This document shows positions 1 through 6,980 of a stretch of DNA of 64,000 nucleotides, piece after piece. Numbering within the stretch: position 1 is the stretch's first letter; the number at the start of each line of letters is the position of its first letter. Where the stretch lies: positions 1-64,000 of the forward strand of contig NZ_JANRHG010000009.1 of NCBI RefSeq assembly GCF_024733845.1, read 5' to 3'. The translations under genes were made by a program, and so were the position numbers. A model generated the notes under the pieces. It did not search any database. It had not been told where the DNA came from and worked only from the letters and a program-made list of their open reading frames with translations. The DNA is from Neomoorella sulfitireducens (lineage in GTDB: Bacteria > Bacillota > DSM-521 > Neomoorellales > Neomoorellaceae).

Positions 1-20
1 CGGGCCGGAAGAGCCCCCCG

Positions 21-46
21 CCATGTACATTTATACATGTACATGG
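21..46. repeat. Perfect 10-bp inverted repeat, 6-nt loop
   Basis: CCATGTACAT at 21-30 is repeated in reverse complement at 37-46 around the loop TTATAC. It could fold as a hairpin or act as a dimer-binding site. There is no T-run after it, so it is not an obvious terminator. No gene is visible close by on its left, so its role is unknown. Confidence 0.5.
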
Positions 47-59
47 CAAGTCTAGAGTA

Positions 60-245
60 TCTCCCCCCACCTTCAAAAAGGCTTCTCGGCAAAATAGCGC
101 CTATGCCCGGATATCACCTTAAGGCGGGTATTTCCTAAGTCCTTCAATCGCTCCTGCCAGACGTTCCCTTGTATTGCGGTCCACTTTAGCCAGTGACTCT
201 CAGGCCAGAGACGATAAAACAACTTCATTATCCGAGTTCGTTTTT
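60..245 (-). pseudogene. RelE/ParE-like toxin remnant
   Basis: On the minus strand from 196 downward the frame reads SLAKVDRNTRERLAGAIEG, then LRKYPP, a TAA stop at 121-119, and GDIRA. A helix with a charged RERL-type core, a short basic linker ending in PP, then GDI is the pattern of the N-terminal half of RelE/ParE toxins. A further in-frame stop lies just upstream (TGA next to the ES codons) and another after GDIRA. Neither the start nor the C-terminal half can be followed. It sits beside an apparently intact mazEF pair, so this end of the window has collected toxin-antitoxin modules. The family call is inference from a short stretch. Confidence 0.3.
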
Positions 246-308
246 AACCCGGCAAGTACTACCTCTTGCCTGTACCCCTCTAAATCGCTGCTCGCATTCT
301 ATTGTAAC

Positions 309-656
309 TCAGGAAAACAACACCTGAACTTTCGCCTGGACTTCTGCTACCACCCCTGCCGGGACCTTGCAGGCAAATTGCGCCTCCCTTGCCCGCCAGT
401 CAAGGCTTTTGACCTGGTCTGCCAGGATCACTCCGGTAATCTTTAAACCAGCCGGTATCTCTACTTCAAAGGGATAACCCTTCGCCTTTGTAGTAATGGG
501 GCAAAAAAGGGCCAGCCCCACTTTGCCGTTATAAAGTTGCGGTGAAATTACCAGCGCCGGCCGCCTGCCAGCTTGCTCATGTCCTGCCCGGGGATCAAAC
601 TGGAGCCAGACGATATCACCACGTTCGGGAATATAGGTTTCCAGCGTGTTTACCAT
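309..656 (-). CDS. mazF: MazF/PemK-type mRNA interferase toxin
   Basis: A 115-residue protein with the compact MazF/PemK fold pattern: RGDIVWLQFDPRAGHEQAG near the N-terminus, then RRPALVISP, FCPITTKAKGYPFEVEIP and ILADQVKSLDWRARE. These correspond to the family's conserved GDI(V)W, RP(A/V)LVIS, P(I)T and DQ(V/I)(K/R)(T/S) D blocks. MazF toxins cut mRNA at short sequences and are held inactive by the partner antitoxin. The start ATG overlaps the antitoxin stop by seven bases (ATGGTAA), the usual translational coupling for this pair. The length is normal for the family and no disruption is seen. Confidence 0.9.
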   Translation of the reverse strand: MVNTLETYIPERGDIVWLQFDPRAGHEQAGRRPALVISPQLYNGKVGLALFCPITTKAKGYPFEVEIPAGLKITGVILADQVKSLDWRAREAQFACKVPAGVVAEVQAKVQVLFS

Positions 657-883
657 ATTTCCCGCCCAAACTGAGACCCGGTATCTATTTCACCATGAGT
701 ATTATCCGGTGTAACCTGGGCCAGCAATTGTTCCAGGCTATAATATTTACGGCGGATAATTATCGCGTCCTCATCTACCTGCATATCAACCGGTGTGCCT
801 TCCGTAAGGCCGACTTTTTGGGCCAGCGACAAAGGGATGCGAATCCCCAAACTATTGCCCCACTTTTGCACACGAGGTTGCAT
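650..883 (-). CDS. mazE: MazE/AbrB-type antitoxin
   Basis: A 77-residue SpoVT/AbrB-fold antitoxin: VQKWGNSLGIRIPLSLAQKVGL followed by GTPVDMQVDEDAIIIRR is the swapped-hairpin DNA-binding domain, and the tail after YYSLEQLLAQV is the toxin-binding extension. The start was chosen at ATG 883. An upstream GTG at 895 directly abuts the AGAAGGAG ribosome site, too close to be used, while the ATG has about 11 bases of spacing. It is translated just before mazF with overlapping stop and start and presumably represses the pair's own promoter. Confidence 0.88.
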   Translation of the reverse strand: MQPRVQKWGNSLGIRIPLSLAQKVGLTEGTPVDMQVDEDAIIIRRKYYSLEQLLAQVTPDNTHGEIDTGSQFGREIW

Positions 884-1161
884 AACGATTTTCACTCCTT
901 CTGGGTTTATACATAGTATATACTTTTATTACCATGAATACAAGTAAAAAAGAGAGAGTAACGTAATGCATTAAAAGCTCATCCTGGCATTGAATCATCC
1001 GACCTCTACCCGTACGCTCTACCTCTCCAGGCCTACCAGGACGACGGAATTGACTATGGCCAGCATGCTGAACCCCCGATAGGATGGCAAATGTGCTGGT
1101 TATCTACCCGACATTTGCTATTCGCCTGGAGACACGGGAGTTCCTGCTAAGGTGGTGAAAA

Positions 1162-1193
1162 AAGAAGAGGCCCCGTTTGGGGTCTTTCGTTAT
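1162..1193 (+). terminator. Terminator-like hairpin
   Basis: AAGAGGCCCC, loop GTTT, then GGGGTCTTT with G-T pairs, followed by TTTCGTT. It is GC-rich with a short T-tract on the plus strand. It follows the unrecognised open stretch at about 970-1115, which suggests a decayed plus-strand gene once ended here. Confidence 0.45.
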
Positions 1194-1388
1194 CCCTTTT
1201 TCCGGCGCGGATTTTTTAACATTTCTAGCTAAGTTAGATTAACCCCTGTAAAGCCAGTCCTATAGATATTAATACCTGCTCTTGACAAATAACTTGAGTT
1301 GAGAGCCAAATTTCTCTCGCATTTCTTTGTTCATAGATAAGCGTCAAATACAACCCACATTGGCATCATACCCAGGTTTAGGGGATAA

Positions 1389-1424
1389 TCCTTCTCAGAA
1401 AACTATACGCTGAGGAGGATTTTT
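1389..1424 (+). terminator. Rho-independent terminator
   Basis: TCCTTCTCAG, an 11-base loop, then CTGAGGAGGA (one mismatch) directly followed by TTTTTTCT on the plus strand. There is no recognised plus-strand gene upstream. It may end a short RNA or a lost gene. Confidence 0.5.
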
Positions 1425-1710
1425 TCTACCCGGAAAATAATTTCTCTCCAGGCTGGCATTGTTTTTGCTCGCTCCCTGGTCCTCGCGGATCAGCCTACGG
1501 CTCAACCTCGGGCTCGGGCGGGGTTACCGGCCTATTCGGCATCCTTGCCTTTAGAATCCGGCCGAAGGCCTCGCTGTCCTCGGCCCCGCCCTCGCTCCTC
1601 GGCTTCGCCAAGGCTGCTCAACCACTCGGACCAAGTCGCTCGCTCCAAACAAATGCCAGCCCGTTATTTTCATCCTTCTGATGGTGCCGCGTGAGCGGCA
1701 TGGGTGTCTT

Positions 1711-2037
1711 ATGACCAAAGCCGAACGGCAAGCACTATGGGAAACCCGGATAGCCGAATACAAGAAGAGCGGGCAAAGCGTCAGAGAATGGTGCGCTACC
1801 CATGAAGACGTTAACCCCAAACAATTATGGTACTGGCTGCGGAAGTATAAGAACCAGGATGTGGTTTCCCCGGGAAACTCAAACCGGTGGTTGCCGGTAA
1901 AAATAACCGAGCAGGTATCTATAGAACAGGGCCATGCTTTACTGGTCAATGTAGGACCGGTCAGCATCGAAGTAAAGCCCGGCTTTGATCCCGCCCTGCT
2001 TTCTCAGGTGGTTAAGGCGCTGGTGGCTTTATGCTAA
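1711..2037 (+). CDS. tnpA: IS66-family accessory protein TnpA, element remnant
   Basis: A 108-residue protein beginning MTKAERQALWETRIAEYKKS, then GQSVREWCATH and QLWYWLRKYK, the helix-turn-helix N-terminus of IS66 TnpA accessory proteins. ATG 1711 was chosen because family members begin MTKxE(R/K); the ten extra upstream codons look unnatural. IS66 elements need TnpA, TnpB and the DDE transposase TnpC. Here only the first codons of tnpB follow (ATG 2031, overlapping the tnpA stop) before the sequence changes to the end of the nucleoside kinase. A separate IS66 tnpC fragment lies at 35.8-36.7 kb. This copy cannot move by itself. Confidence 0.75.
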   Translation: MTKAERQALWETRIAEYKKSGQSVREWCATHEDVNPKQLWYWLRKYKNQDVVSPGNSNRWLPVKITEQVSIEQGHALLVNVGPVSIEVKPGFDPALLSQVVKALVALC

Positions 2038-2056
2038 ACGAAATAGAAGAAATACG
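2031..2056 (+). pseudogene. tnpB: IS66 tnpB stub, cut after about 8 codons
   Basis: ATG at 2031 begins MLNEIEEIR in the frame expected for the IS66 TnpB N-terminus, overlapping the tnpA stop as is typical. The frame ends where the reverse-strand kinase gene terminates (2057), so the rest of tnpB and tnpC have been deleted. Confidence 0.55.
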
Positions 2057-3709
2057 CTACTCAAAGCAGCTCCCACCGATAAACTCCCTTATAATAGAGT
2101 TTTTGGGAATCACGTTCTCATCGGCTTCCAGGAAATAGCTTAAAAATGTCAATAACCTTTTGGCCTCCGGATAGGCCGGGCTGCCGGGGTTTATCTCCTG
2201 CAAGAGGGGGACGGCATATTTTTTTAGGACACACATCTCGTATACAAGCTCGGAGTTGAACATGACGTCAGCTTCTTCCTGGAAGGGGAAGATATTTTTT
2301 TCTTCTCCTGCTCTAACCTGCGGCCAGGTGAGAATTGTAGTTTCTGCATCACGGCCCCGGTACAGGTAATCCCTTACAATCCTTCTTATCAACCTGCCGT
2401 CAGTGGTGGGTATTCTATTGTGGTTATCAATATTTAACTGGGTCAGGGCGCTGATATAGATTTTATATTTGTTTTCACGGGGCACGGAAGAAGTTAAAAT
2501 TTCATTTAGCCCGTGTATGCCTTCAATCACAAGTACGGAATCCTTCTCCATTTTGTATTTCCTGCCATTCCATTCCCTCAATCCAGTGCAGAAATTAAAC
2601 TGCGGCATTTCTACTTCTTCTCCATTTAAAAAGGACGTAAGGTGCCGGTTAAATAGCTCTAGGTCCAGTGCTCTTATGGACTCAAAATCGTAATTCCCGT
2701 TTTCGTCTCTTGGAGTACGTTCCCTGTCAACAAAATAATCATCCAGGGATAGCGGGTACGGTTTTAAACCCAGTACCCGTAGCTGGATGGACAGCCTTTT
2801 AGCGAAGGTCGTTTTGCCCGATGAGGAAGGGCCGGCTATAAGCACTATTTTTATTTTGTCTTTGCTTGCGTATATTTTATCAGCGATATTGGCAATCTTT
2901 TTTTCATGCAAGCCTTCATTTACCAGGATTATATCTTTTATTTCTCCCGACGCGACCTTATCATTTAGCCCGCCGACATCACCAACATCCAGTATGGCAG
3001 CCCATTCTTCAGCCTCTTTAAAAATCCTGGCGAGCTTGGGGAGATCATTAAAGGGGGGGATGTTAAAAGGGTCTCCAGCGTGGGGATACATCAATATAAA
3101 ACCGGGGTCATAATAAAGCAGATCAAATACTTTTAAGTAACCCATGGACGGTACCATAGGCCCGTAAAAGTAATCGTATAAGTTGCCGCATCTATAGAGA
3201 TTGATGCAGGGAAGCTTGATATGTTTCAATAACCTGAGCTTATCAGTCATGTCAAGCCCTGTAAATATCCTTATAGCCTCTTCCCTTTCTACCCTTATCC
3301 TTTCTATTTTTTCATCGGCCGCAACTATTTGCTGCATTCTCTCTTTAATCACGGCAATATCCCGGACATTTATATTTCTGGTGTAATGTATCTCCCCGTA
3401 TATGCCCTTCCCTAAAGAATGCTCGATTGTAACTTTTGCCCCGGGAAAAATATCTCCTACGGCTTTAATCAATAAAAAACTAAGACCCCTGAGATAAGCG
3501 CTGGCGCCACGTGGCTCCTTCAAGGTTATGGGGGTCAGGTTTACATCATAGTGCAACGTTTTTGTTAGTTCTGCTTCCTCACCATCCACCAGTGCTATAA
3601 GGGGCTCGCCCGGTTCTTTACCCGAAGCCAGTACCTCTAATATTGTTGTTCCCTCATTACATTCTCTTTGTTCACCATTGGGAAGCCTGACCTTTATTTT
3701 TTTGGACAC
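2057..3709 (-). CDS. Nucleoside (uridine-type) kinase with N-terminal TGS domain
   Basis: A 550-residue protein. Residues 1-60 form a TGS/ubiquitin-like domain (KVRLPNGEQRECNEGTTILE); the middle 60-230 resembles the threonyl-tRNA-synthetase second domain. About 285-480 is a phosphoribulokinase/uridine kinase domain with P-loop GPSSSGKTTFAKRL (around 293) and a DDYFVDRERTPRDENGNYDFE substrate block. Such fusions are common in clostridia and are annotated as nucleoside kinases that phosphorylate uridine/cytidine; their true substrate is less well known. The C-terminus, REFIGGSCFE, ends at the junction with the IS66 remnant, so the last residue or two may have been altered by the insertion or deletion. 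No ribosome site is striking. Confidence 0.85.
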   Translation of the reverse strand: MSKKIKVRLPNGEQRECNEGTTILEVLASGKEPGEPLIALVDGEEAELTKTLHYDVNLTPITLKEPRGASAYLRGLSFLLIKAVGDIFPGAKVTIEHSLGKGIYGEIHYTRNINVRDIAVIKERMQQIVAADEKIERIRVEREEAIRIFTGLDMTDKLRLLKHIKLPCINLYRCGNLYDYFYGPMVPSMGYLKVFDLLYYDPGFILMYPHAGDPFNIPPFNDLPKLARIFKEAEEWAAILDVGDVGGLNDKVASGEIKDIILVNEGLHEKKIANIADKIYASKDKIKIVLIAGPSSSGKTTFAKRLSIQLRVLGLKPYPLSLDDYFVDRERTPRDENGNYDFESIRALDLELFNRHLTSFLNGEEVEMPQFNFCTGLREWNGRKYKMEKDSVLVIEGIHGLNEILTSSVPRENKYKIYISALTQLNIDNHNRIPTTDGRLIRRIVRDYLYRGRDAETTILTWPQVRAGEEKNIFPFQEEADVMFNSELVYEMCVLKKYAVPLLQEINPGSPAYPEAKRLLTFLSYFLEADENVIPKNSIIREFIGGSCFE

Positions 3710-3762
3710 TTAGGTTTACTCCTCACCGTTTTAACTATATTATTATGATATTGATTTGACAC

Positions 3763-4250
3763 TTAAGGGAATATCCCTTCTTGGTCGGAGTGTTGCGGTA
3801 ATGTTACAACCGCACTTAACGCCATTGTGATTATCATTACTATCCCCGCAACGTGGAACCAAAGCGGAACACCGTAACGCTCGGCTACCGGTCCTGCGAC
3901 CAATAGCCCGGCCGGCATGGTGATCGACATCAGGCTGCCCATGAACGAGAAGGCACGACCCTGTACCTCTCTGGGTATGTTTTCCTGCAAGTAAGCAACA
4001 TAGGGAATATTATACAGGTTGACGCTTGCCCCCATTACCAGGCACAATGCCGCAAATATCCAGAAACCCGTCATGCCTGGCGGGAGTATTCCACAAAAAA
4101 ACGATATCACACCTAATAAAATTAGCCCTATATGAACAACGCCAAGCTTGTCTTTGATGTTCCCGAGGCTGCTTATGGCAAGGGCCCCCCAAGCATCATG
4201 CCAATTGAGTACACAATCTCGATAAAACTGGCATGCCAGGCAGTGGCTTT
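3763..4250 (-). pseudogene. MFS transporter, C-terminal fragment with frameshift
   Basis: The minus-strand frame carries membrane segments typical of major-facilitator exporters: VHIGLILLGVISFFCGILPP, FWIFAALCLVMGASVNLYNIP, then EVQGRAFSFMGSLMSI and AGIVMIITMALSAVV. The IPREVQGRAFS block is characteristic of the MefA/bacilysin-exporter type. Upstream codons reading [14 protein letters not shown] belong to the same protein but lie in another frame; the shift falls at the run of six C at 4185-4190. The N-terminal half is absent. At about 4250 the sequence changes to a fragment of a different gene, so this is a dead chimera. The plus strand shows nothing. Confidence 0.75.
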
Positions 4251-4439
4251 GAAGTAATTGCCCGGTTGGCTTCTTGTTCCCAGGCCTGGCAGACTTCAGC
4301 CAAGAAGTCTTGCCCCGGCGGTGAGGCCTCGGTAAGTTCTTCGTCACCGCAGGGGCCGTAATAACCGACCGCCGACCCGCTTATGAATACGCCGGGAGCG
4401 TCCTAAAAGGCTCGTACCGCCGGTGATTAATATTTTCAA
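4250..4439 (-). pseudogene. TIGR01777-type SDR epimerase, two joined fragments
   Basis: From TTG 4439 the frame reads [14 protein letters not shown], the nucleotide-binding start of TIGR01777 (YfcH/SulA-type) epimerases. After about 13 codons it jumps, in a different frame, to [20 protein letters not shown] and then [19 protein letters not shown]. These are this family's catalytic-tyrosine region and the conserved region just after it. Roughly 80 residues between the two blocks, and everything after the second, have been lost. The second block runs directly into the MFS fragment. What is visible is two nested deletions in one locus; the family call rests on these two motifs. Confidence 0.7.
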
Positions 4440-4497
4440 ATCCGGCACAACCTTTCCTGTATATAGAATAGCAGGATGCGCTTTTCGCTTAAATAGT

Positions 4498-5190
4498 TCA
4501 CTGAGCCCTGCGTGCGGTTATTAGATCCATTGCGAGGAAGCCCACTGCAGCCATGAGTGCCAGCCAGCCAATTGTATCGCCCAGGTATACGGCCACCGGG
4601 GGCTTCCCCTTGCTAAGCGGTATGTCAGCTATAAAAATGGCGCGTTTTAATTGGGAGGTTGTGGTAAGGGCCAGGATGCGACCGTAAGGATCAATAATAG
4701 CGGAATCAAAACCTATATCAGCCTTTATCGTTGCTACACGGTTCTCTACGGCCCTGAAGACAAGGTGACTATAGTGTTTTGCCGGCAATAGCCGGCCAGT
4801 CAAAAGAAGGAACGGCAATTAGTTGTGCCCCGTGACGGGCCACCTTTCGTGCCGTATCGGTAAAGTCCAGGTCATAGCAGATAATCATCCCCAGCCTGCC
4901 GACACTTGTATCGTACGCTGAACAGGGCCCGTGGGTTACGCTCGTCTCACCGGACCAGGAAACGGGGTGAACCTTGCCAAAAGGCCCCTGGAATTGCCCT
5001 TCCGGGGTAAGGATAATAGCCTCATTCCGGTAACCGTTTTCGGTTTCTACCGCGTAGCCAATAACTAAATGCGCTCCTGTTTCCGCGGCCAACGCCCGTA
5101 ACCCGTCAGTATATTCCAGCCGGGGTTCAAAGGGGAGGGCACCTTCATTCCAGACGATGAGTTCGGCCCCCTAGCTGGCGGCCCGGCGTG
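4498..5190 (-). pseudogene. CN-hydrolase / apolipoprotein N-acyltransferase-like pseudogene
   Basis: Read on the minus strand it gives GAELIVWNEGALPFEPRLEY, GAHLVIGYAVETENGYRNEA, GPFGKVHPVSW, GRLGMIICYDLDFTD and QLIAVPSFDWPAIA. These are the carbon-nitrogen hydrolase blocks with Glu (WNEG), Lys (GKVHP) and Cys (IICYD). A frameshift near 4785 separates this from the continuation HYSHLVFRAVENRVA and a C-terminal membrane segment (IGWLALMAAVGFLAMDLI), the Lnt layout. An in-frame TAG at 5171-5173, probably once CAG, cuts the 5' end. The N-terminal membrane half of a normal Lnt is absent. A neat AAGGAGG site at about 5200 precedes an out-of-frame ATG. Confidence 0.75.
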
Positions 5191-5269
5191 CTGCTCATCT
5201 GAAAAGCCTCCTTCACGGCCGTTCATTCTGTTATCCGGACGCCCTGCCCCTCCCAGGCCAATGAGGTCG

Positions 5270-5974
5270 CTAATCCAGATAAAAGGAATGGATGAGCCTT
5301 ATCATTTCCACCCTGTCATTGTCTTTAATTGGACCATTTACCAGACTGCCATCGCTTTTATTGAAATCGAAGATTAAATAAACCCCATCTTCAACTTCAA
5401 ACCAGCCTTCCAGGGTACCTGAACCATGCCTGCTTTGCGGTTCTTTATATTTTGTCCGGTAAATTGCCAGAACATCTTTAGCGCTGTCTCCCACTTTTAC
5501 CCCCAGGTCAGTTGCATAGGCAGGGCTGTAAGCCATTATGTCCAGGACTTCCAGGGAATCCCTGCCTATTAAAACTTCTATTCCCGCGTCGTACTTCATT
5601 ATATACAGCTTTTCCCCGTAGTAGGCCATCTCGTCAATAAGGGTTTCCTGGTATTTATCCCCCAGGATCCTTTGCACGTCTTCCCGGGAATCACCTAAAT
5701 GGATACCTGCTATACTGGCCCTGGTAGCGGGTTTGTCTTCCTGCCCTGGTGCCGGGCTTTGTACCGGGGTATCCGGACCCCCGGCCGCAACCTCACCCGG
5801 GGTGTCTCCTGGTAACTGGTCCTGGCTTGAAGAATCTACCTGCCCGGGCTTCGTGTCCGGCTGCAGCAGGTTGCCTGTACTTTCTCCTTTCCCCGCGCGA
5901 CCGCAACCGATTAACATCAGGGATAATATGGCAACAAGCAATATTAACGGTATTTTTAATCGCACCGGTATCAT
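5270..5974 (-). CDS. Secreted lipoprotein with two similar C-terminal repeats
   Basis: A 234-residue protein. Residues 1-25 are a lipoprotein signal ending in the lipobox LIGC, so it should be anchored on the outer face of the membrane. Residues 28-80 are a low-complexity linker rich in Pro, Gly and Asp. The rest contains two related units, IAGIHLGDSREDVQRILGDKY and DLGVKVGDSAKDVLAIYRTKY, a layout reminiscent of SmpA/OmlA-like small domains. No enzymatic motif is visible and no function is proposed. It is monocistronic, bounded by the decayed CN-hydrolase and the divergently read catalase. Confidence 0.7.
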   Translation of the reverse strand: MIPVRLKIPLILLVAILSLMLIGCGRAGKGESTGNLLQPDTKPGQVDSSSQDQLPGDTPGEVAAGGPDTPVQSPAPGQEDKPATRASIAGIHLGDSREDVQRILGDKYQETLIDEMAYYGEKLYIMKYDAGIEVLIGRDSLEVLDIMAYSPAYATDLGVKVGDSAKDVLAIYRTKYKEPQSRHGSGTLEGWFEVEDGVYLIFDFNKSDGSLVNGPIKDNDRVEMIRLIHSFYLD

Positions 5975-6071
5975 CCTCCCTCGAAAATACTATTTTCATC
6001 CTTCGTTGGTACCGTCATTGGCAGCATGCAGGACTCCTTAAAAGTATTTGACGTTCCAGGCCATAAAAAAG

Positions 6072-6096
6072 TTCCCGTGTAATAAAAAGACGGGAA
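6072..6096 (-). terminator. Weak terminator-like hairpin
   Basis: TTCCCGT at 6072-6078 and ACGGGAA at 6090-6096 form a 7-bp stem. On the minus strand it is followed by ACTTTTTT. No minus-strand gene ends just upstream, so it may be a leftover or lie in the catalase leader. Confidence 0.25.
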
Positions 6097-6180
6097 AGAA
6101 AGATTAAGCAGGTAATAAAGAGGTATGTCTACATATTTTCAAACCCGGCCAGGGATAATATAACAGGAAGGAGGAATAAG

Positions 6181-6867
6181 ATGTTCAAACATGATAAGAA
6201 GCTGCTGGAAATAGTACGTGTGGAACGCCCGAACCCTAATTATGCTGCCCTCCTGCAGGAGCAAATCGGAGGCCCCCACGGCGAGCTGAAAGCAGGGCTG
6301 CAGTACCTGGCCCAGAGTTTTCGCATCAACGACCCGGCCATCAAGGATATTTTCCTGGACATCGCCGCCGAAGAGTTCAGTCACCTGGAAATGGTATCTA
6401 CAGCAGTAAATCTTTTGAACGGGCATGAGCCCCAGGCCATGAACGCCACCATAGGCAATGTCCAGGCTCACGTAATGACCGGGCTCAATCCTTTTTACAG
6501 CAACGCTTCCGGGCAGGTTTGGACCGCGTCTTACATTGAAGCCACCGGTGACCTGCCCGCGGACCTGCTTTCCAACATCGCCGCCGAACAACGGGCTAAA
6601 GTTGTTTATGAATACCTGCACCGGCAAATCGCCGACCGTCATGTGCGCCAGATGATCGATTTCCTTTTGAACAGGGAAGAAGCCCACAACACCATGTTCC
6701 GGGAGTGTTTCCAGAAGGTCCAGGGTACCGGCTCTACCCGGGACTGGGGCGTGGACAGGGACGCCAGGCTCGTATTCAACCTGTCAAAACCGGGCGATTT
6801 TGTGGGTTCCTCCCTGTACAACCCGCAACCGCCGTCCTTTGACCAGCCGCAGATACCGCACCAGTAG
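6181..6867 (+). CDS. Manganese catalase (CotJC-like)
   Basis: A 228-residue ferritin-like protein that should disproportionate hydrogen peroxide with a dimanganese centre. The ligand-bearing helices are visible: LLQEQIGGPHGELKAGLQYL, AAEEFSHLEMV, EQRAKVVYEYLHRQ and NREEAHNTMF. The length fits the short CotJC/clostridial branch of the family. It starts at ATG 6181 behind a strong GGAAGGAGG site. It stands alone on the plus strand with its own terminator. In an anaerobe it would protect against brief oxygen exposure or serve in the spore coat; which one cannot be told from the sequence. Confidence 0.9.
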   Translation: MFKHDKKLLEIVRVERPNPNYAALLQEQIGGPHGELKAGLQYLAQSFRINDPAIKDIFLDIAAEEFSHLEMVSTAVNLLNGHEPQAMNATIGNVQAHVMTGLNPFYSNASGQVWTASYIEATGDLPADLLSNIAAEQRAKVVYEYLHRQIADRHVRQMIDFLLNREEAHNTMFRECFQKVQGTGSTRDWGVDRDARLVFNLSKPGDFVGSSLYNPQPPSFDQPQIPHQ

Positions 6868-6901
6868 TACAGGAATACATTATTTAAAATTTAAAATCAG
6901 G

Positions 6902-6929
6902 AACAGGGAAGCATCACAGCCTCCCTGTT
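6902..6929. terminator. Terminator after the manganese catalase
   Basis: AACAGGGA (6902-6909) pairs with TCCCTGTT (6922-6929) over a 12-base loop, followed by ATAATTTATT. It lies between the convergent catalase and flavoenzyme genes and could serve both. Confidence 0.6.
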
Positions 6930-6980
6930 ATAATTTATTCCTGGTAGACCTGCTTATCTCTTTACGCTAACATGCTATTG

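Larger units (their letters stand above)
884..1710. other. Long gene-poor stretch left of the IS66 remnant
   Basis: No confident gene was found in about 830 bases. A plus-strand open frame over roughly 970-1115 (reading NALKAHPGIESSDLYPYALP, then on) looks protein-like, but no family was recognised and no start is evident. Two terminator-like hairpins follow, at 1162-1193 and 1389-1424. A TTGACA at about 1273 has no good partner -10 element. The last 200 bases before tnpA are GC-rich and may belong to the IS66 left end. Confidence 0.4.

Noticed and set aside
1551-1967. 138-codon minus-strand frame over tnpA
   Set aside because: Low-complexity, Arg/Ser-rich translation with no start signal, opposite a recognisable IS66 TnpA.
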